From an uncultured Eubacterium sp. (GTDB taxonomy: Bacteria > Bacillota > Clostridia > Oscillospirales > Acutalibacteraceae), in the NCBI GenBank assembly GCA_934561395.1, contig CAKTGF010000004.1, positions 124,001 through 188,000 of the forward strand: a stretch of DNA of 64,000 bases. Direction: 5' to 3'. The translations under genes were made by a program, and so were the position numbers. Within the stretch, counting starts at the first letter, position 1. Every line of letters begins with the position of its first letter. Shown here piece by piece: positions 25,246 through 33,119 of this stretch. Below the pieces are notes generated by a model. It searched no databases. It saw only the letters and a list, made by a program, of their open reading frames with translations, and was not told the DNA's origin.

Positions 25246-26319
25246 TTAAATATCAAGAGTGGTTTGTGCGCTTGAATCATTTGAAATAACGCTGTTTTCG
25301 TTAATGCTGATTCCCAAATGCCTGTATCCCGCAGGAGTAACGCATCTGCCTCGTGGTGTTCTTGAAAGAAAACCGATTTGCATTAAATACGGCTCGTAAA
25401 CATCCTCAATTGTGATAGCCTCTTCGCCGATTGCCGCTGCAATGGTTTCAAGGCCGACAGGTCCGCCGTTATAATTTTTTATCATTGTGCTCAACAGCCG
25501 CCTGTCGATTGCGTCAAGCCCAAGCTCGTCAATATCCATTGAGCCAAGGGCATCGTTTGCCGCCTCCTCGGTAATCACGCCGTCATACTTAACCTCGGCA
25601 AAATCACGGGAGCGCTTAAGCAGCCTGTTTGCAATACGGGGTGTTCCCCTTGAACGGGAGGCAATTTGATATGCCCCTTGCTCGTCAAGAGGAATGTTTA
25701 ATATTTTTGACGAACGCTTAACGATGCTTGCAAGCTCGTCGTTAGAATACATTTCAAGGCGAAGTACAACGCCGAATCTGTCTCTAAGGGGGGCGGAAAT
25801 TTGACCTGCCCTTGTGGTTGCGCCGATTAACGTAAAGCTTGGCAGGCTGAGCTGATAGCTCCTTGCGCTGGGTCCCTTGCCGATAATAATATCAATTTTG
25901 CCGTCCTCCATTGCAGGATACAAAATTTCTTCAACAGTTCTGTTAAGGCGATGAATTTCGTCAATAAAAAGCACATCGCCGGGCTCCAAATTTGAAAGAA
26001 TAGCCACCAAATCGCCCTGCTTTTCGATTGCCGGGCCTGAGGTAATACGAAGATTGACTCCCATTTCATTGGCAACAATTCCTGCCAAGGTGGTTTTACC
26101 AAGGCCGGGAGGGCCGTATAAAAGCACATGGTCAAGGGGTTCGCCCCTCAACTTTGCCGCCTGAATGTAAATTGAAAGATTTTCCTTAGCCTTTTCCTGG
26201 CCGATATAATCGGTTAAATGCTTAGGCCTTAGCGAGTTTTCAATGTCCACATCCTCCGCAGTGTATTCGGGTGCGGATATTCTGTTTTCAAAGTCATATT
26301 CAAATTCGTTTTCAATCAT
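25246..26319 (-). CDS. ruvB: Holliday junction branch migration ATPase RuvB
   Basis: A 357-residue AAA+ motor that drives branch migration with RuvA. It has Walker A GPPGLGKT (69-76), Walker B LFIDEIHRLN, sensor motif GATTRAG, and the C-terminal winged-helix DNA-binding domain with LSRTPRGRCVTPAGYRHLG. It follows ruvA by 21 bases in the classical ruvCAB order. Confidence 0.96.
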   Translation of the reverse strand: MIENEFEYDFENRISAPEYTAEDVDIENSLRPKHLTDYIGQEKAKENLSIYIQAAKLRGEPLDHVLLYGPPGLGKTTLAGIVANEMGVNLRITSGPAIEKQGDLVAILSNLEPGDVLFIDEIHRLNRTVEEILYPAMEDGKIDIIIGKGPSARSYQLSLPSFTLIGATTRAGQISAPLRDRFGVVLRLEMYSNDELASIVKRSSKILNIPLDEQGAYQIASRSRGTPRIANRLLKRSRDFAEVKYDGVITEEAANDALGSMDIDELGLDAIDRRLLSTMIKNYNGGPVGLETIAAAIGEEAITIEDVYEPYLMQIGFLSRTPRGRCVTPAGYRHLGISINENSVISNDSSAQTTLDI

Positions 26320-26340
26320 AACTAAATCCTCAATCCTCTA

Positions 26341-26946
26341 CTATAATTGCGAAGATAACTGTTTTAGGCCTTTTCGTATCATATCGTCAACCGACAGCGA
26401 TTTATCCATAGCGCCGACAACCATTGCGGCATCTGATTGGTTAAAGCCGAGGGATACAAGAACCTCCACAGCCTCCTGTGCGTTGCTGCTTGCGGCAACC
26501 GACTGTATGCCCTCAACAACCGATGCGGCGCTTGCCGAGCCCACACCCACCATTTTATCCTTTAATTCAAGCACAACTCTTTCAGCGGTTTTTTTGCCCA
26601 CGCCGTTAGCAGCCTGAATTGATTTAACATCGCCGCTTGAAACTGCGATTGATAGCCTGTCAGGGGATAAAACGCTTAAAATTGCTATTGCCGCCTTTGG
26701 GCCCACACCGCTGACTGTAATCAAAAGCTTAAATGCCTGCAATTCAGCCTGTGTGCTGAAGCCGAACAAATCCATTGCATCCTCTCTTACAGACATATAG
26801 GTAAACAAATTTACCCTTGTGCCGATTGAGGTTAAATCCTTTAAGGTGTTCATGCTTACAAAGCATTTAAAGCCTACACCGCCGCATTCCACAACCGCAA
26901 AGGTGGGCTCTGTATATGTAAGTGTTCCGTTAACATTGTAAATCAT
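26341..26946 (-). CDS. ruvA: Holliday junction DNA-binding subunit RuvA
   Basis: A 201-residue protein that binds four-way junctions and loads RuvB. An N-terminal OB fold (about 1-62) is followed by two helix-hairpin-helix motifs (LLITVSGVGPKAAIAIL and IQAANGVGKKTAERVVLELKD) and the C-terminal RuvB-binding domain III (about 150-201). It overlaps ruvC by 4 bases. Confidence 0.95.
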   Translation of the reverse strand: MIYNVNGTLTYTEPTFAVVECGGVGFKCFVSMNTLKDLTSIGTRVNLFTYMSVREDAMDLFGFSTQAELQAFKLLITVSGVGPKAAIAILSVLSPDRLSIAVSSGDVKSIQAANGVGKKTAERVVLELKDKMVGVGSASAASVVEGIQSVAASSNAQEAVEVLVSLGFNQSDAAMVVGAMDKSLSVDDMIRKGLKQLSSQL

Positions 26947-27473
26947 TTTTTATTTTCACTTTCCGATTGTTTTTTAATAAGCTCGTTTATCCTGTTAATT
27001 GACGAGCCGCTCACATGGCCGTGGCAAATGGCCATAGCCAAAGCGTCTGCCGTATCGTCAGGCTTGGGAACTTCTTTCAGGCCTAAAATATTTTTGGTCA
27101 TTTCCATTACCTGCTTTTTTTCAGCCCTGCCGTAGCCGGTAACCGATTGCTTAACCTGCAAGGGTGTGTATTCGTAAATATCCTTTTGGTAAAGCTGAGC
27201 GGATAGGGTAATAACTCCCCTTGCCTGCGCAACATCAATAACGGTTTTTTGGTTTGAATTGTAGAAAAGCTTTTCCATGCTCATAGCGTCGGGCTTATAT
27301 TTTTCAAATAAGTAGCACATATCGTTATAAATTGTTTGCAGCCTTTGGGGGAACGGCGTTCCCGCATCGGTGGTTATTGCACCGTAGCCAAGCACACGAA
27401 ATCTGGAATTTTTATATTCAACAACTCCCCAACCAACAATGGCGTAGCCGGGGTCGATACCCAAAATTACCAT
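26943..27473 (-). CDS. ruvC: Crossover junction endodeoxyribonuclease RuvC
   Basis: A 176-residue RNase H-fold nuclease that cuts Holliday junctions. The first catalytic Asp7 is in LGIDPG, a Glu lies in MSMEKLFYNSN, and the terminal Asp in PDDTADALAMAICHG. I chose ATG at 27473; a GTG three codons upstream is possible. It heads the 12-gene operon behind the promoter at 27509-27537. Confidence 0.95.
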   Translation of the reverse strand: MVILGIDPGYAIVGWGVVEYKNSRFRVLGYGAITTDAGTPFPQRLQTIYNDMCYLFEKYKPDAMSMEKLFYNSNQKTVIDVAQARGVITLSAQLYQKDIYEYTPLQVKQSVTGYGRAEKKQVMEMTKNILGLKEVPKPDDTADALAMAICHGHVSGSSINRINELIKKQSESENKK

Positions 27474-27508
27474 TTTACACACTTTTCCATATTGTTATAG
27501 TCATTGTA

Positions 27509-27537
27509 ATTATAGCATAGTAAAAAACTCTTTGCAA
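27509..27537 (-). promoter_or_regulatory. Promoter of the ruvC-to-clpE operon
   Basis: On the minus strand TTGCAA (27532-27537), 17-base spacer, TATAAT (27509-27514), 35 bases before the ruvC start. I see no other strong promoter in the short gaps of this 12-kb operon. Confidence 0.75.
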
Positions 27538-27615
27538 TATTTATTAATATATAAATTAGTACTAAAAGCAAGCAACGGTGTTATTATTTTACAAAATGTT
27601 TAGATTTAAAGTAAA

Positions 27616-27640
27616 AAACCACCCAAAAAATGGGTGGTTT
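27616..27640 (-). terminator. Terminator after the flavodoxin gene
   Basis: Stem AAACCACCC / GGGTGGTTT (27616-27624 and 27632-27640), followed on the minus strand by TTT and a T/A-rich run. It lies 115 bases past the flavodoxin stop, after the structured segment 27648-27737. Confidence 0.8.
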
Positions 27641-27647
27641 GATTACA

Positions 27648-27737
27648 ACATTCCTCGTGGTAAAAATTAGTCTTTTATGGGGGGGATTGTCGGCAAAAAC
27701 AATCGGTAGAAAACTTGAAGGAGTAAATGAGGAATGT
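27648..27737 (-). ncRNA. Possible structured RNA or 3' UTR between flavodoxin and its terminator
   Basis: A 9-bp perfect inverted repeat (ACATTCCTC at 27648-27656, GAGGAATGT at 27729-27737) encloses a second hairpin (GATTGT/ACAATC) and a run of seven G/C. The segment is directly followed on the minus strand by an intrinsic terminator. I do not recognise an RNA family. It may simply be a structured 3' UTR of the flavodoxin transcript. Confidence 0.35.
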
Positions 27738-27754
27738 AAATAACTTAATTAAAT

Positions 27755-28177
27755 TTACGCAAGTGCAGTACCAAGGGCTTTGCATTGCTGTTCAGCGTCG
27801 CTGTCGGGCGCATCATTGCAAATTACGCTGTGACAGGCAAGAGCCAAGCCGAAGGCTTTGCAATCATCCTCCCAGGTGCGCATCCATTCGCCGTCGCCCC
27901 AGCCGTATGAACCGAAAAGAGCAATCTTTTTGCCTTTAAGTCCGCTTTTGCAGGAATCAAACATAGGTTCAAATTCGGAATCCTCAAGCTGCTCGCAGCC
28001 CATTGAGGGGCAACCGAAAGCAAAGGAATCAAAATCGTTAATTTTGTCAGCCGAAAATTCATCGGCAGTAAAAAGTGCAACATCTGCACCGGCATTTTTT
28101 GCGCCCTCGGCAACAAAATCTGCCATAGCGGCGGTATTACCTGTTCCGCTCCAATATACAATAGCTGTTTTAGTCAT
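27755..28177 (-). CDS. Flavodoxin
   Basis: A 140-residue short-chain flavodoxin, a small FMN electron carrier that can replace ferredoxin when iron is short. The phosphate-binding loop is SGTGNTAAMA at about 10-19, the FMN-stacking loops are around CPSMGCEQL and SYGWGDGEW, and the length is normal. It lies 21 bases after a DUF3793 gene in the same direction and should share its double-operator promoter, which fits metal-dependent control. Confidence 0.92.
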   Translation of the reverse strand: MTKTAIVYWSGTGNTAAMADFVAEGAKNAGADVALFTADEFSADKINDFDSFAFGCPSMGCEQLEDSEFEPMFDSCKSGLKGKKIALFGSYGWGDGEWMRTWEDDCKAFGLALACHSVICNDAPDSDAEQQCKALGTALA

Positions 28178-28198
28178 TATTAATCCTTTCCCTAATCA

Positions 28199-28750
28199 CT
28201 ATGCCGCAACGGTAAGTTTCAAAACGCTTCTGCCCTGCGACCATAATTTACAATAAATTCTTGTGCATTTTTTGAACCTTGCAAAGGTTTTCGTAGCCTC
28301 GCACTCATTGCAATAAACCTTCCAACAACCACAGCATTTGCTGTTTTGCCCATGATTATTTATAAAGCCCACAACATCCTCTAAGGGATAGCCGAGGAAC
28401 ACGCCTATTTCATGGGGAAAATCAGCCGAAAGTGAAAGTCTTTGTACCAATCTTGCAATGCAGTTGTTAACATCAGTTGAGGTGTAGCCGTATTGCTTTA
28501 AAAAATCGGCAACGGCTTTTGAGTTTAAGTCCTTTTGCAGGCTTGCCTTGCGGCAAACATAAATAAGCGCCGTATTTTCGCACACCTTAAGCACTATTAA
28601 ATCAACACCCTTTGGGTTAAGGCGTGTGTTCCACTCCCTTACAGATGATAATAATTCATCATATTTTTGAAACGGAACATTGATTAAATTTGCTGTTTTA
28701 AGGGACGCCAAGGTGGGCGAGCAATTTTTTACAAGATACTGTTCAATCAT
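28199..28750 (-). CDS. DUF3793-family protein
   Basis: A 183-residue cytoplasmic protein of the DUF3793 family, which often sits beside flavodoxin genes in clostridia. Its C-terminal third is Cys-rich (CCGCWKVYCNECEATK and FKKCTRIYC), suggesting a metal- or cluster-binding site. The middle has FPHEIGVFLGYPLEDVVGF, the most conserved-looking stretch. No function is established that I know of. Pairing with flavodoxin and a palindromic double operator point to iron or manganese homeostasis. Confidence 0.75.
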   Translation of the reverse strand: MIEQYLVKNCSPTLASLKTANLINVPFQKYDELLSSVREWNTRLNPKGVDLIVLKVCENTALIYVCRKASLQKDLNSKAVADFLKQYGYTSTDVNNCIARLVQRLSLSADFPHEIGVFLGYPLEDVVGFINNHGQNSKCCGCWKVYCNECEATKTFARFKKCTRIYCKLWSQGRSVLKLTVAA

Positions 28751-28762
28751 ATTGCACCATTA

Positions 28763-28780
28763 AGTTAGCAATTGCTAACT
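28763..28780. promoter_or_regulatory. Operator A, perfect 18-bp palindrome
   Basis: AGTTAGCAATTGCTAACT, a perfect palindrome 13 bases before the DUF3793 start, overlapping where its ribosome binding site should be. It resembles DtxR/MntR-type metalloregulator sites. Confidence 0.65.
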
Positions 28781-28819
28781 ACTACTTTTAAAATTAAGAC
28801 GATAAACCATCGTCTTGTT

Positions 28820-28837
28820 AGTTAGCTATTGCTAACT
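28820..28837. promoter_or_regulatory. Operator B, second copy of the same palindrome
   Basis: AGTTAGC-TATT-GCTAACT. It has the same arms as operator A and lies just downstream of the -10 box, over the likely transcription start. A separate hairpin (AAGACGAT/ATCGTCTT, 28796-28816) lies between the two operators. Confidence 0.65.
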
Positions 28838-28843
28838 GTTGAT

Positions 28844-28872
28844 ATAATAGCACATAAATCTACCAATTGCAA
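28844..28872 (-). promoter_or_regulatory. Promoter of the DUF3793-flavodoxin operon
   Basis: On the minus strand TTGCAA (28867-28872), 17-base spacer, TATTAT (28844-28849), followed by operator B and operator A. Confidence 0.7.
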
Positions 28873-28895
28873 TAGTATTTTTAAAATTTTTCAAA

Positions 28896-28927
28896 AAAAC
28901 TCACAGCAACTGTTTGCCGTGAGTTTT
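28896..28927 (-). terminator. Terminator of the two-gene membrane protein operon
   Basis: On the minus strand the arms AAAACTCAC and GTGAGTTTT (28896-28904 and 28919-28927) form a stem followed by T residues, about 22 bases past the stop of the 28950-29492 gene. Confidence 0.7.
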
Positions 28928-28949
28928 TAGACAATATTGTTTACTGCTT

Positions 28950-29492
28950 TTAATACATCCCTATTGCCAATACGCCCATTACAACAAAATGTATTACCAA
29001 ATAAATAGCCAACAGCACCTTACTGTCATTTTCAACGCAGCTGTCTATTATTGCCACCGGCAATAATGTTGTTAACCCGAAGAACAATGCCAGCAGCACA
29101 CACATAACAAGTGCTGTAAATATTATGGGAACAAGCATAAGCAAAAACATTATTGCATTTGAAAACGGGTCGCTGTCGGTGCTTACAACACTGCTTAACA
29201 AATCAATAATCCAAACGATTGCCTCTTTTAATACAGGGCCGTTAAGCACAAGTGCAGCCGCTGACAAAGCAGTTGCCTTGCCGTTTTCGCCACCACTTAG
29301 GAAAGCGCCGAAGACACCGAAAAGAATGCCCAAAATAATGCTGATAATAAGCTTATACCTTTCGATAAACTGAATCAGCAGCTCAAATGCGGTGCCCAAT
29401 TCCCCATTGATTACTGCAACAATAATTAATATGACAAATGCCAGCCCCACAAAAAAGCCTGCCGGTATAAATGTAACCCTTACAAATTCCAT
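28950..29492 (-). CDS. Multi-pass membrane protein, unknown function
   Basis: A 180-residue hydrophobic protein with about five membrane segments (roughly 8-30, 48-68, 72-92, 112-146 and 158-178). I recognise no family. A short soluble loop LSGGENGKAT is the only polar part of note. It follows the B-box protein gene by 3 bases and is surely co-transcribed with it; both may form one membrane unit. A Yip1-like or DUF-type bacterial membrane protein is possible. Confidence 0.6.
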   Translation of the reverse strand: MEFVRVTFIPAGFFVGLAFVILIIVAVINGELGTAFELLIQFIERYKLIISIILGILFGVFGAFLSGGENGKATALSAAALVLNGPVLKEAIVWIIDLLSSVVSTDSDPFSNAIMFLLMLVPIIFTALVMCVLLALFFGLTTLLPVAIIDSCVENDSKVLLAIYLVIHFVVMGVLAIGMY

Positions 29493-29495
29493 ATC

Positions 29496-29990
29496 TTACT
29501 TAAAGCTTTTCATAGCGTAGGCATCATTCTTAATCGCCTTTGAATATTGAACAAAGCCTTTGATTGTTTTAACAGGCACTGCAATAATACCGATTAAAAG
29601 GGCTAACACAAATTTTACGACATAATAAATTACCCAGCCTGCAAGGGGCAACCAAATAAACATATTCGGCGTAATTTTGTTCAAAGCTTTCCAGCCAACA
29701 GGTATGCCTGCAATCTCAATGCCGAAAATAATTGCTGTAAACAGCGAAAATTCGGTTGGGCCATCACTGCCCGATTTATTGATTATGTAAAAAACAACGC
29801 CCAACACTATACCGATAATCAGTGATGCCAAGCTTTTAAAAGCAGAACTCTTTAGTTCTTGGTTTCTGTTCATTACGCAACCCATACATATCGGTTTATC
29901 GTAATGGGAGGCACATTCGCTGCACAAGCCCTTTCCGCAGTCGATACATTGAGCAACCGCTTGTCTGTCAGTGTGATAGTAACAATTCAT
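29496..29990 (-). CDS. B-box type zinc finger membrane protein
   Basis: A 164-residue protein. The N-terminus is a B-box-like zinc finger (CYYHTDRQAVAQCIDCGKGLC at 3-23 in part, then CASHYDKPICMGC), followed by about three membrane segments from residue 50 on. The start at 29990 has AAGGAG 8 bases upstream. Similar proteins are common and uncharacterised in clostridia. It is divergent from an XRE regulator whose operator lies in its promoter, so it is probably repressed by that regulator. Confidence 0.7.
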   Translation of the reverse strand: MNCYYHTDRQAVAQCIDCGKGLCSECASHYDKPICMGCVMNRNQELKSSAFKSLASLIIGIVLGVVFYIINKSGSDGPTEFSLFTAIIFGIEIAGIPVGWKALNKITPNMFIWLPLAGWVIYYVVKFVLALLIGIIAVPVKTIKGFVQYSKAIKNDAYAMKSFK

Positions 29991-30021
29991 AACAATTCTC
30001 CTTTTCATATATGATAAAGAT

Positions 30022-30050
30022 ATTTTAACCTATTTCAGGTTAAATGTCAA
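30022..30050 (-). promoter_or_regulatory. Promoter of the membrane protein operon with an internal operator
   Basis: On the minus strand TTGACA (30045-30050), 17-base spacer, TAAAAT (30022-30027). A 15-bp inverted repeat AACCT-n5-AGGTT (30027-30041) fills the spacer; a related one, AATCT-n5-AGGTT, lies at 30052-30066, 25 bases away, close to the regulator's own TATAAT (30071-30076). Confidence 0.7.
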
Positions 30051-30096
30051 TAATCTGTTTTAGGTTAACATATAATTTTCAAAGGAGGTCGATTTT

Positions 30097-30309
30097 ATGT
30101 ATAATCGTATTCGTGATTTAAGAGAAGACAGCGATTTAAACCAAACGCAAATTGCAAAAATCTTAGGAATGTCGCAAACGGGATATTCAAAATACGAAAC
30201 CGGAGAAAACGATATTCCCACGGCAATTCTTATTAAACTTGCCGATTTTTACAATGTCAGCGTGGATTACCTGCTTAACAGAACCAACAATAAAAAGATG
30301 AATAAGTAA
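30097..30309 (+). CDS. XRE-family transcriptional regulator (70 aa)
   Basis: A single helix-turn-helix domain protein (NQTQIAKILGMSQTGYSKYETG at about 15-35 in part) with a short C-terminal helix that ends VSVDYLLNRTN, typical of Cro/CI-like stand-alone repressors. AAAGGAGG lies upstream. It is divergent from the B-box/membrane operon, and paired inverted repeats sit in the shared promoter region, so it likely represses itself and that operon. Confidence 0.88.
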   Translation: MYNRIRDLREDSDLNQTQIAKILGMSQTGYSKYETGENDIPTAILIKLADFYNVSVDYLLNRTNNKKMNK

Positions 30310-30344
30310 ATCTGCAAATTGAAATAATACAGCTTACAAATTTT

Positions 30345-30377
30345 AAAGCCGGCCGATATTGACTATCGGTCGGCTTT
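30345..30377. terminator. Bidirectional terminator between XRE gene and the ilv-leu operon
   Basis: A 14-bp stem with AAAGCC outer arms (30345-30358 and 30364-30377), followed by T on the plus strand and preceded by A-rich sequence that gives T on the minus strand. It can serve both convergent transcripts. Confidence 0.8.
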
Positions 30378-30380
30378 TTA

Positions 30381-30794
30381 CTAAGCATTTACTGTGTATT
30401 CAATTGCGTTTTCCTGGCACCAGGTTTGAGCCTTTTTAAGCACATAGGCATCCTCAAACTCCTGCCAGCCCTCAGACAATTGGGTATATACATTAAAGTA
30501 TTTCCAAAAGGACTCAACATAATCATCCTCATCAATTTTAGAAAGCGCTGCTTTCAGCTTTTGATTTGTGAGAGTGTCAACATAGGAGTGCATAACCTCC
30601 TCGTCGGAAACAACAAAATAAGGAATGTAACCTATTGACACAAAATATGCAGACTGAGAAATGTGTTCGGGTCTTTCAAGGTGTGCAAGCTCTGCAACAT
30701 CCTTAATGGTATAATCCTTTAAAGAGAACCAATACTGGCCGATGCCGCCCCAGCCCTTACGCAAAGCATCATCATTTAACACAAATGGTTTCAT
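30381..30794 (-). CDS. Hypothetical protein at the end of the ilv-leu operon
   Basis: A 137-residue soluble, acidic and aromatic-rich protein that I do not recognise. It contains VLNDDALRKGWGGIGQYWFSL at the start in part, and an FWKYFNVYTQLSEGWQEFE stretch. Its start is 14 bases after leuD, in the same direction, and it ends at a shared terminator, so it probably belongs to the same transcript. No signal peptide or membrane segment. A link to branched-chain amino acid synthesis rests on position only. Confidence 0.65.
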   Translation of the reverse strand: MKPFVLNDDALRKGWGGIGQYWFSLKDYTIKDVAELAHLERPEHISQSAYFVSIGYIPYFVVSDEEVMHSYVDTLTNQKLKAALSKIDEDDYVESFWKYFNVYTQLSEGWQEFEDAYVLKKAQTWCQENAIEYTVNA

Positions 30795-30808
30795 AAGCTT
30801 ATCCTCTT

Positions 30809-31288
30809 TTAGTTAATTGACTTCATAAGTCCGCCGTTCTTAATAATATTTTGAATAAATTCAGGGAACGGCTGAGCCTGATAGGTTTTGCCTGTTGTGC
30901 AGTTTGTGATAACGCCGCTGTCAAAGTCAACCTCGACCTCGTCGCCGTCCTTAATATCCTTAGCAGCCTCGTCACATTCAAGAATGGCAAGACCGATATT
31001 AATTGCGTTTCTGTAAAAAATTCTTGCAAATGTGGAAGCAATAACGCAGCTTATGCCCGAAGCCTTAATGGCAATCGGAGCATGCTCTCTTGATGAGCCG
31101 CAGCCGAAATTAGCTTGGGCAACCATAATATCGCCCTTTTTAACAGTTGACGCAAACCGGGCGTCAATATCCTCCATGCAGTGGGAAGCCAACCACTCCT
31201 CATCACTGCGGTTTAAATATCTTGCAGGGATGATAACATCGGTATCAACATTATCCCCAAACTTATGTACCTTACCTTTAGCGTTCAT
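30809..31288 (-). CDS. leuD: 3-isopropylmalate dehydratase small subunit LeuD
   Basis: A 159-residue aconitase swivel-domain protein that works with LeuC to isomerise 2- to 3-isopropylmalate in leucine synthesis. It has HKFGDNVDTDVIIPARYL and NFGCGSSREHAP, the usual active-site loops of the small subunit. The length fits the LeuD/DmdB type of clostridia. It follows leuC by 11 bases. Confidence 0.93.
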   Translation of the reverse strand: MNAKGKVHKFGDNVDTDVIIPARYLNRSDEEWLASHCMEDIDARFASTVKKGDIMVAQANFGCGSSREHAPIAIKASGISCVIASTFARIFYRNAINIGLAILECDEAAKDIKDGDEVEVDFDSGVITNCTTGKTYQAQPFPEFIQNIIKNGGLMKSIN

Positions 31289-31299
31289 AACCTACCTCC

Positions 31300-32559
31300 T
31301 TAAAGTTTTGCAGGGTCTGCAATATAGCCCTTAACAGCCGAAGCGGCAGCTACTGCAGGAGATGCAAGATAAATTTCTGATTTTGTGTGGCCCATTCTGC
31401 CCACAAAGTTCCTGTTAGAGGTTGAAACGGCCTTTTCCCCTGCTGCAAGAATGCCCATGTGACCGCCAAGGCAGGGACCGCAGGTAGGAGTTGAAACAAT
31501 TGCGCCGGCCTCAACAAAAATCTCTGCCAAGCCCTCTTTAATACAGTTAAGATAAATCTGCTGTGTTGCAGGAATAACAATAACTCTTACACCGTCAGCA
31601 ACCTTTTTGCCCTTAAGGATTTCTGCGGCTGTGCGCATATCCTCCATTCTTCCGTTTGTGCATGAGCCGATAACAACCTGGTCGATTTTAATTTCGCCAA
31701 ACTCGTCAAAGGTCTTGGTGTTTTCAGGAAGATGCGGGAAAGCAACAGTTGATTTAAGCTGTGATAAATCAATAGTAATTGTTTCGTCATATTCTGCGTC
31801 GGCGTCAGCCTCAAACACGGTATATTCCCTTTCGCTTCTGCCATTAACATATTCAAGAGTTACATCATCAACAGGGAAAATTCCGTTTTTAGCGCCACAT
31901 TCAATAGCCATGTTTGAAATGCAGAGCCTGTCGTCCATAGAAAGCTCACTTATACCGTCCCCTGTAAATTCAAGTGACTTATAAAGTGCACCGTCAACGC
32001 CGATTTTACCGATAAGATGAAGGATAACATCCTTACCGCTTATGTACTTTTTCTTTTTGCCTGTAATTACTACTTTAATAGCGGAAGGCACCTTGAACCA
32101 AGCCTTGCCTGTTACCATACCTGCCGCCATATCGGTCGAGCCAACACCTGTTGAAAATGCGCCCAATGCGCCGTAGGTGCAGGTGTGAGAATCGGCACCG
32201 ATAATGCAGTCGCCGCAGGTAACAATGCCCTGCTCAGGCAACAAAGCATGCTCAATGCCCATATTGCCAACATCAAAATAGTGAGTAATGCCATAGCTTT
32301 TTGCAAATTCACGTACCTGCTTGCAGTTTTCTGCCGACTGAATATCCTTGTTAGGGGTAAAATGGTCCATAACAAGAGAAATTCTTGTTTTGTCAAAAAC
32401 AGACTTTTTGTCAAACTTATTCATTTCGTTAATGGCAACGGGAGAGGTTACATCGTTACCCAAAACCATATCCAGCTTTGCCTCAATAAGCTGACCTGCC
32501 ACAACACTGTCAAGCCCTGCATGTGCTGCAAGGATTTTTTGAGTCATAGTCATTCCCAT
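31300..32559 (-). CDS. leuC: 3-isopropylmalate dehydratase large subunit LeuC
   Basis: A 419-residue aconitase-family protein that holds the 4Fe-4S cluster: Cys ligands are in GSCTNGR and in CGPCLGG. DSHTCTYGALGAFSTGVGS is the family's substrate loop. At 419 residues it is the archaeal/clostridial HacA-like LeuC type, not the longer enterobacterial type. The start at 32559 has AGGTGAT 8 bases upstream. It lies 37 bases after ilvN and before leuD. Confidence 0.93.
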   Translation of the reverse strand: MGMTMTQKILAAHAGLDSVVAGQLIEAKLDMVLGNDVTSPVAINEMNKFDKKSVFDKTRISLVMDHFTPNKDIQSAENCKQVREFAKSYGITHYFDVGNMGIEHALLPEQGIVTCGDCIIGADSHTCTYGALGAFSTGVGSTDMAAGMVTGKAWFKVPSAIKVVITGKKKKYISGKDVILHLIGKIGVDGALYKSLEFTGDGISELSMDDRLCISNMAIECGAKNGIFPVDDVTLEYVNGRSEREYTVFEADADAEYDETITIDLSQLKSTVAFPHLPENTKTFDEFGEIKIDQVVIGSCTNGRMEDMRTAAEILKGKKVADGVRVIVIPATQQIYLNCIKEGLAEIFVEAGAIVSTPTCGPCLGGHMGILAAGEKAVSTSNRNFVGRMGHTKSEIYLASPAVAAASAVKGYIADPAKL

Positions 32560-32596
32560 ATTTATAATCACCTATTTTCTCTAATATATTTTAACA

Positions 32597-33106
32597 TTAT
32601 ACATCCTCTGTGAACGAACCTTCGCCACGCACCAGAGAGGTAACACCTGTTCTTGCAAGCTCAACAATGCCGAAGTGCTTGTCAAGATAATCAACAAAGC
32701 CGTCGATTGTTTCACCTGCGCCGGTAAATTCAAGTGTAATTGTTGTAAGCGAAATATCAATAACCCTTGCACCGTAGCGCACATTAAACGCCAAAAGCTC
32801 ATTTTTCTGAGGAATACCCTGAGCATGAACCTTAACAAGCAAAAGCTCCGAAGAAACGGAATTTTCATCTGTCAGCTCGGCAACCTTTTTTACAATTTCA
32901 AGCTTTGCAAGCTGGCGCTTGATTTGCCTGAAATTTTCAGGCTCGGTGTAGGTTTCAATTGTCATACGGGAAAAATTCTCGTCCTCGGTTTCACTTACGG
33001 TAAGTGATGAAATATTATAATTTCTTCTTGAAAAAAGCGAAGCTACTCTTTGAAGAACACCGCTTTCGTTATCAACAAGAACTGATAAAATCAACTTTTC
33101 CTTCAT
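32597..33106 (-). CDS. ilvN: Acetolactate synthase small (regulatory) subunit
   Basis: A 169-residue regulatory subunit. An N-terminal ACT domain (LSVLVDNESGVLQRVASLFSRR at about 5-26 in part) binds valine for feedback control, and a second ACT-like half (ELLLVKVHA and onward) completes it. The ATG at 33106 is used; the longer frame overlaps ilvB. It follows ilvB by 13 bases. Confidence 0.92.
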   Translation of the reverse strand: MKEKLILSVLVDNESGVLQRVASLFSRRNYNISSLTVSETEDENFSRMTIETYTEPENFRQIKRQLAKLEIVKKVAELTDENSVSSELLLVKVHAQGIPQKNELLAFNVRYGARVIDISLTTITLEFTGAGETIDGFVDYLDKHFGIVELARTGVTSLVRGEGSFTEDV

Positions 33107-33119
33107 TTTAAGCGCCCCC

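Noticed and set aside
27727..27939. A 70-codon plus-strand gene with AAGGAG before its ATG
   Set aside because: It runs antisense into flavodoxin, its product looks like a shadow translation, and it overlaps the structured segment.
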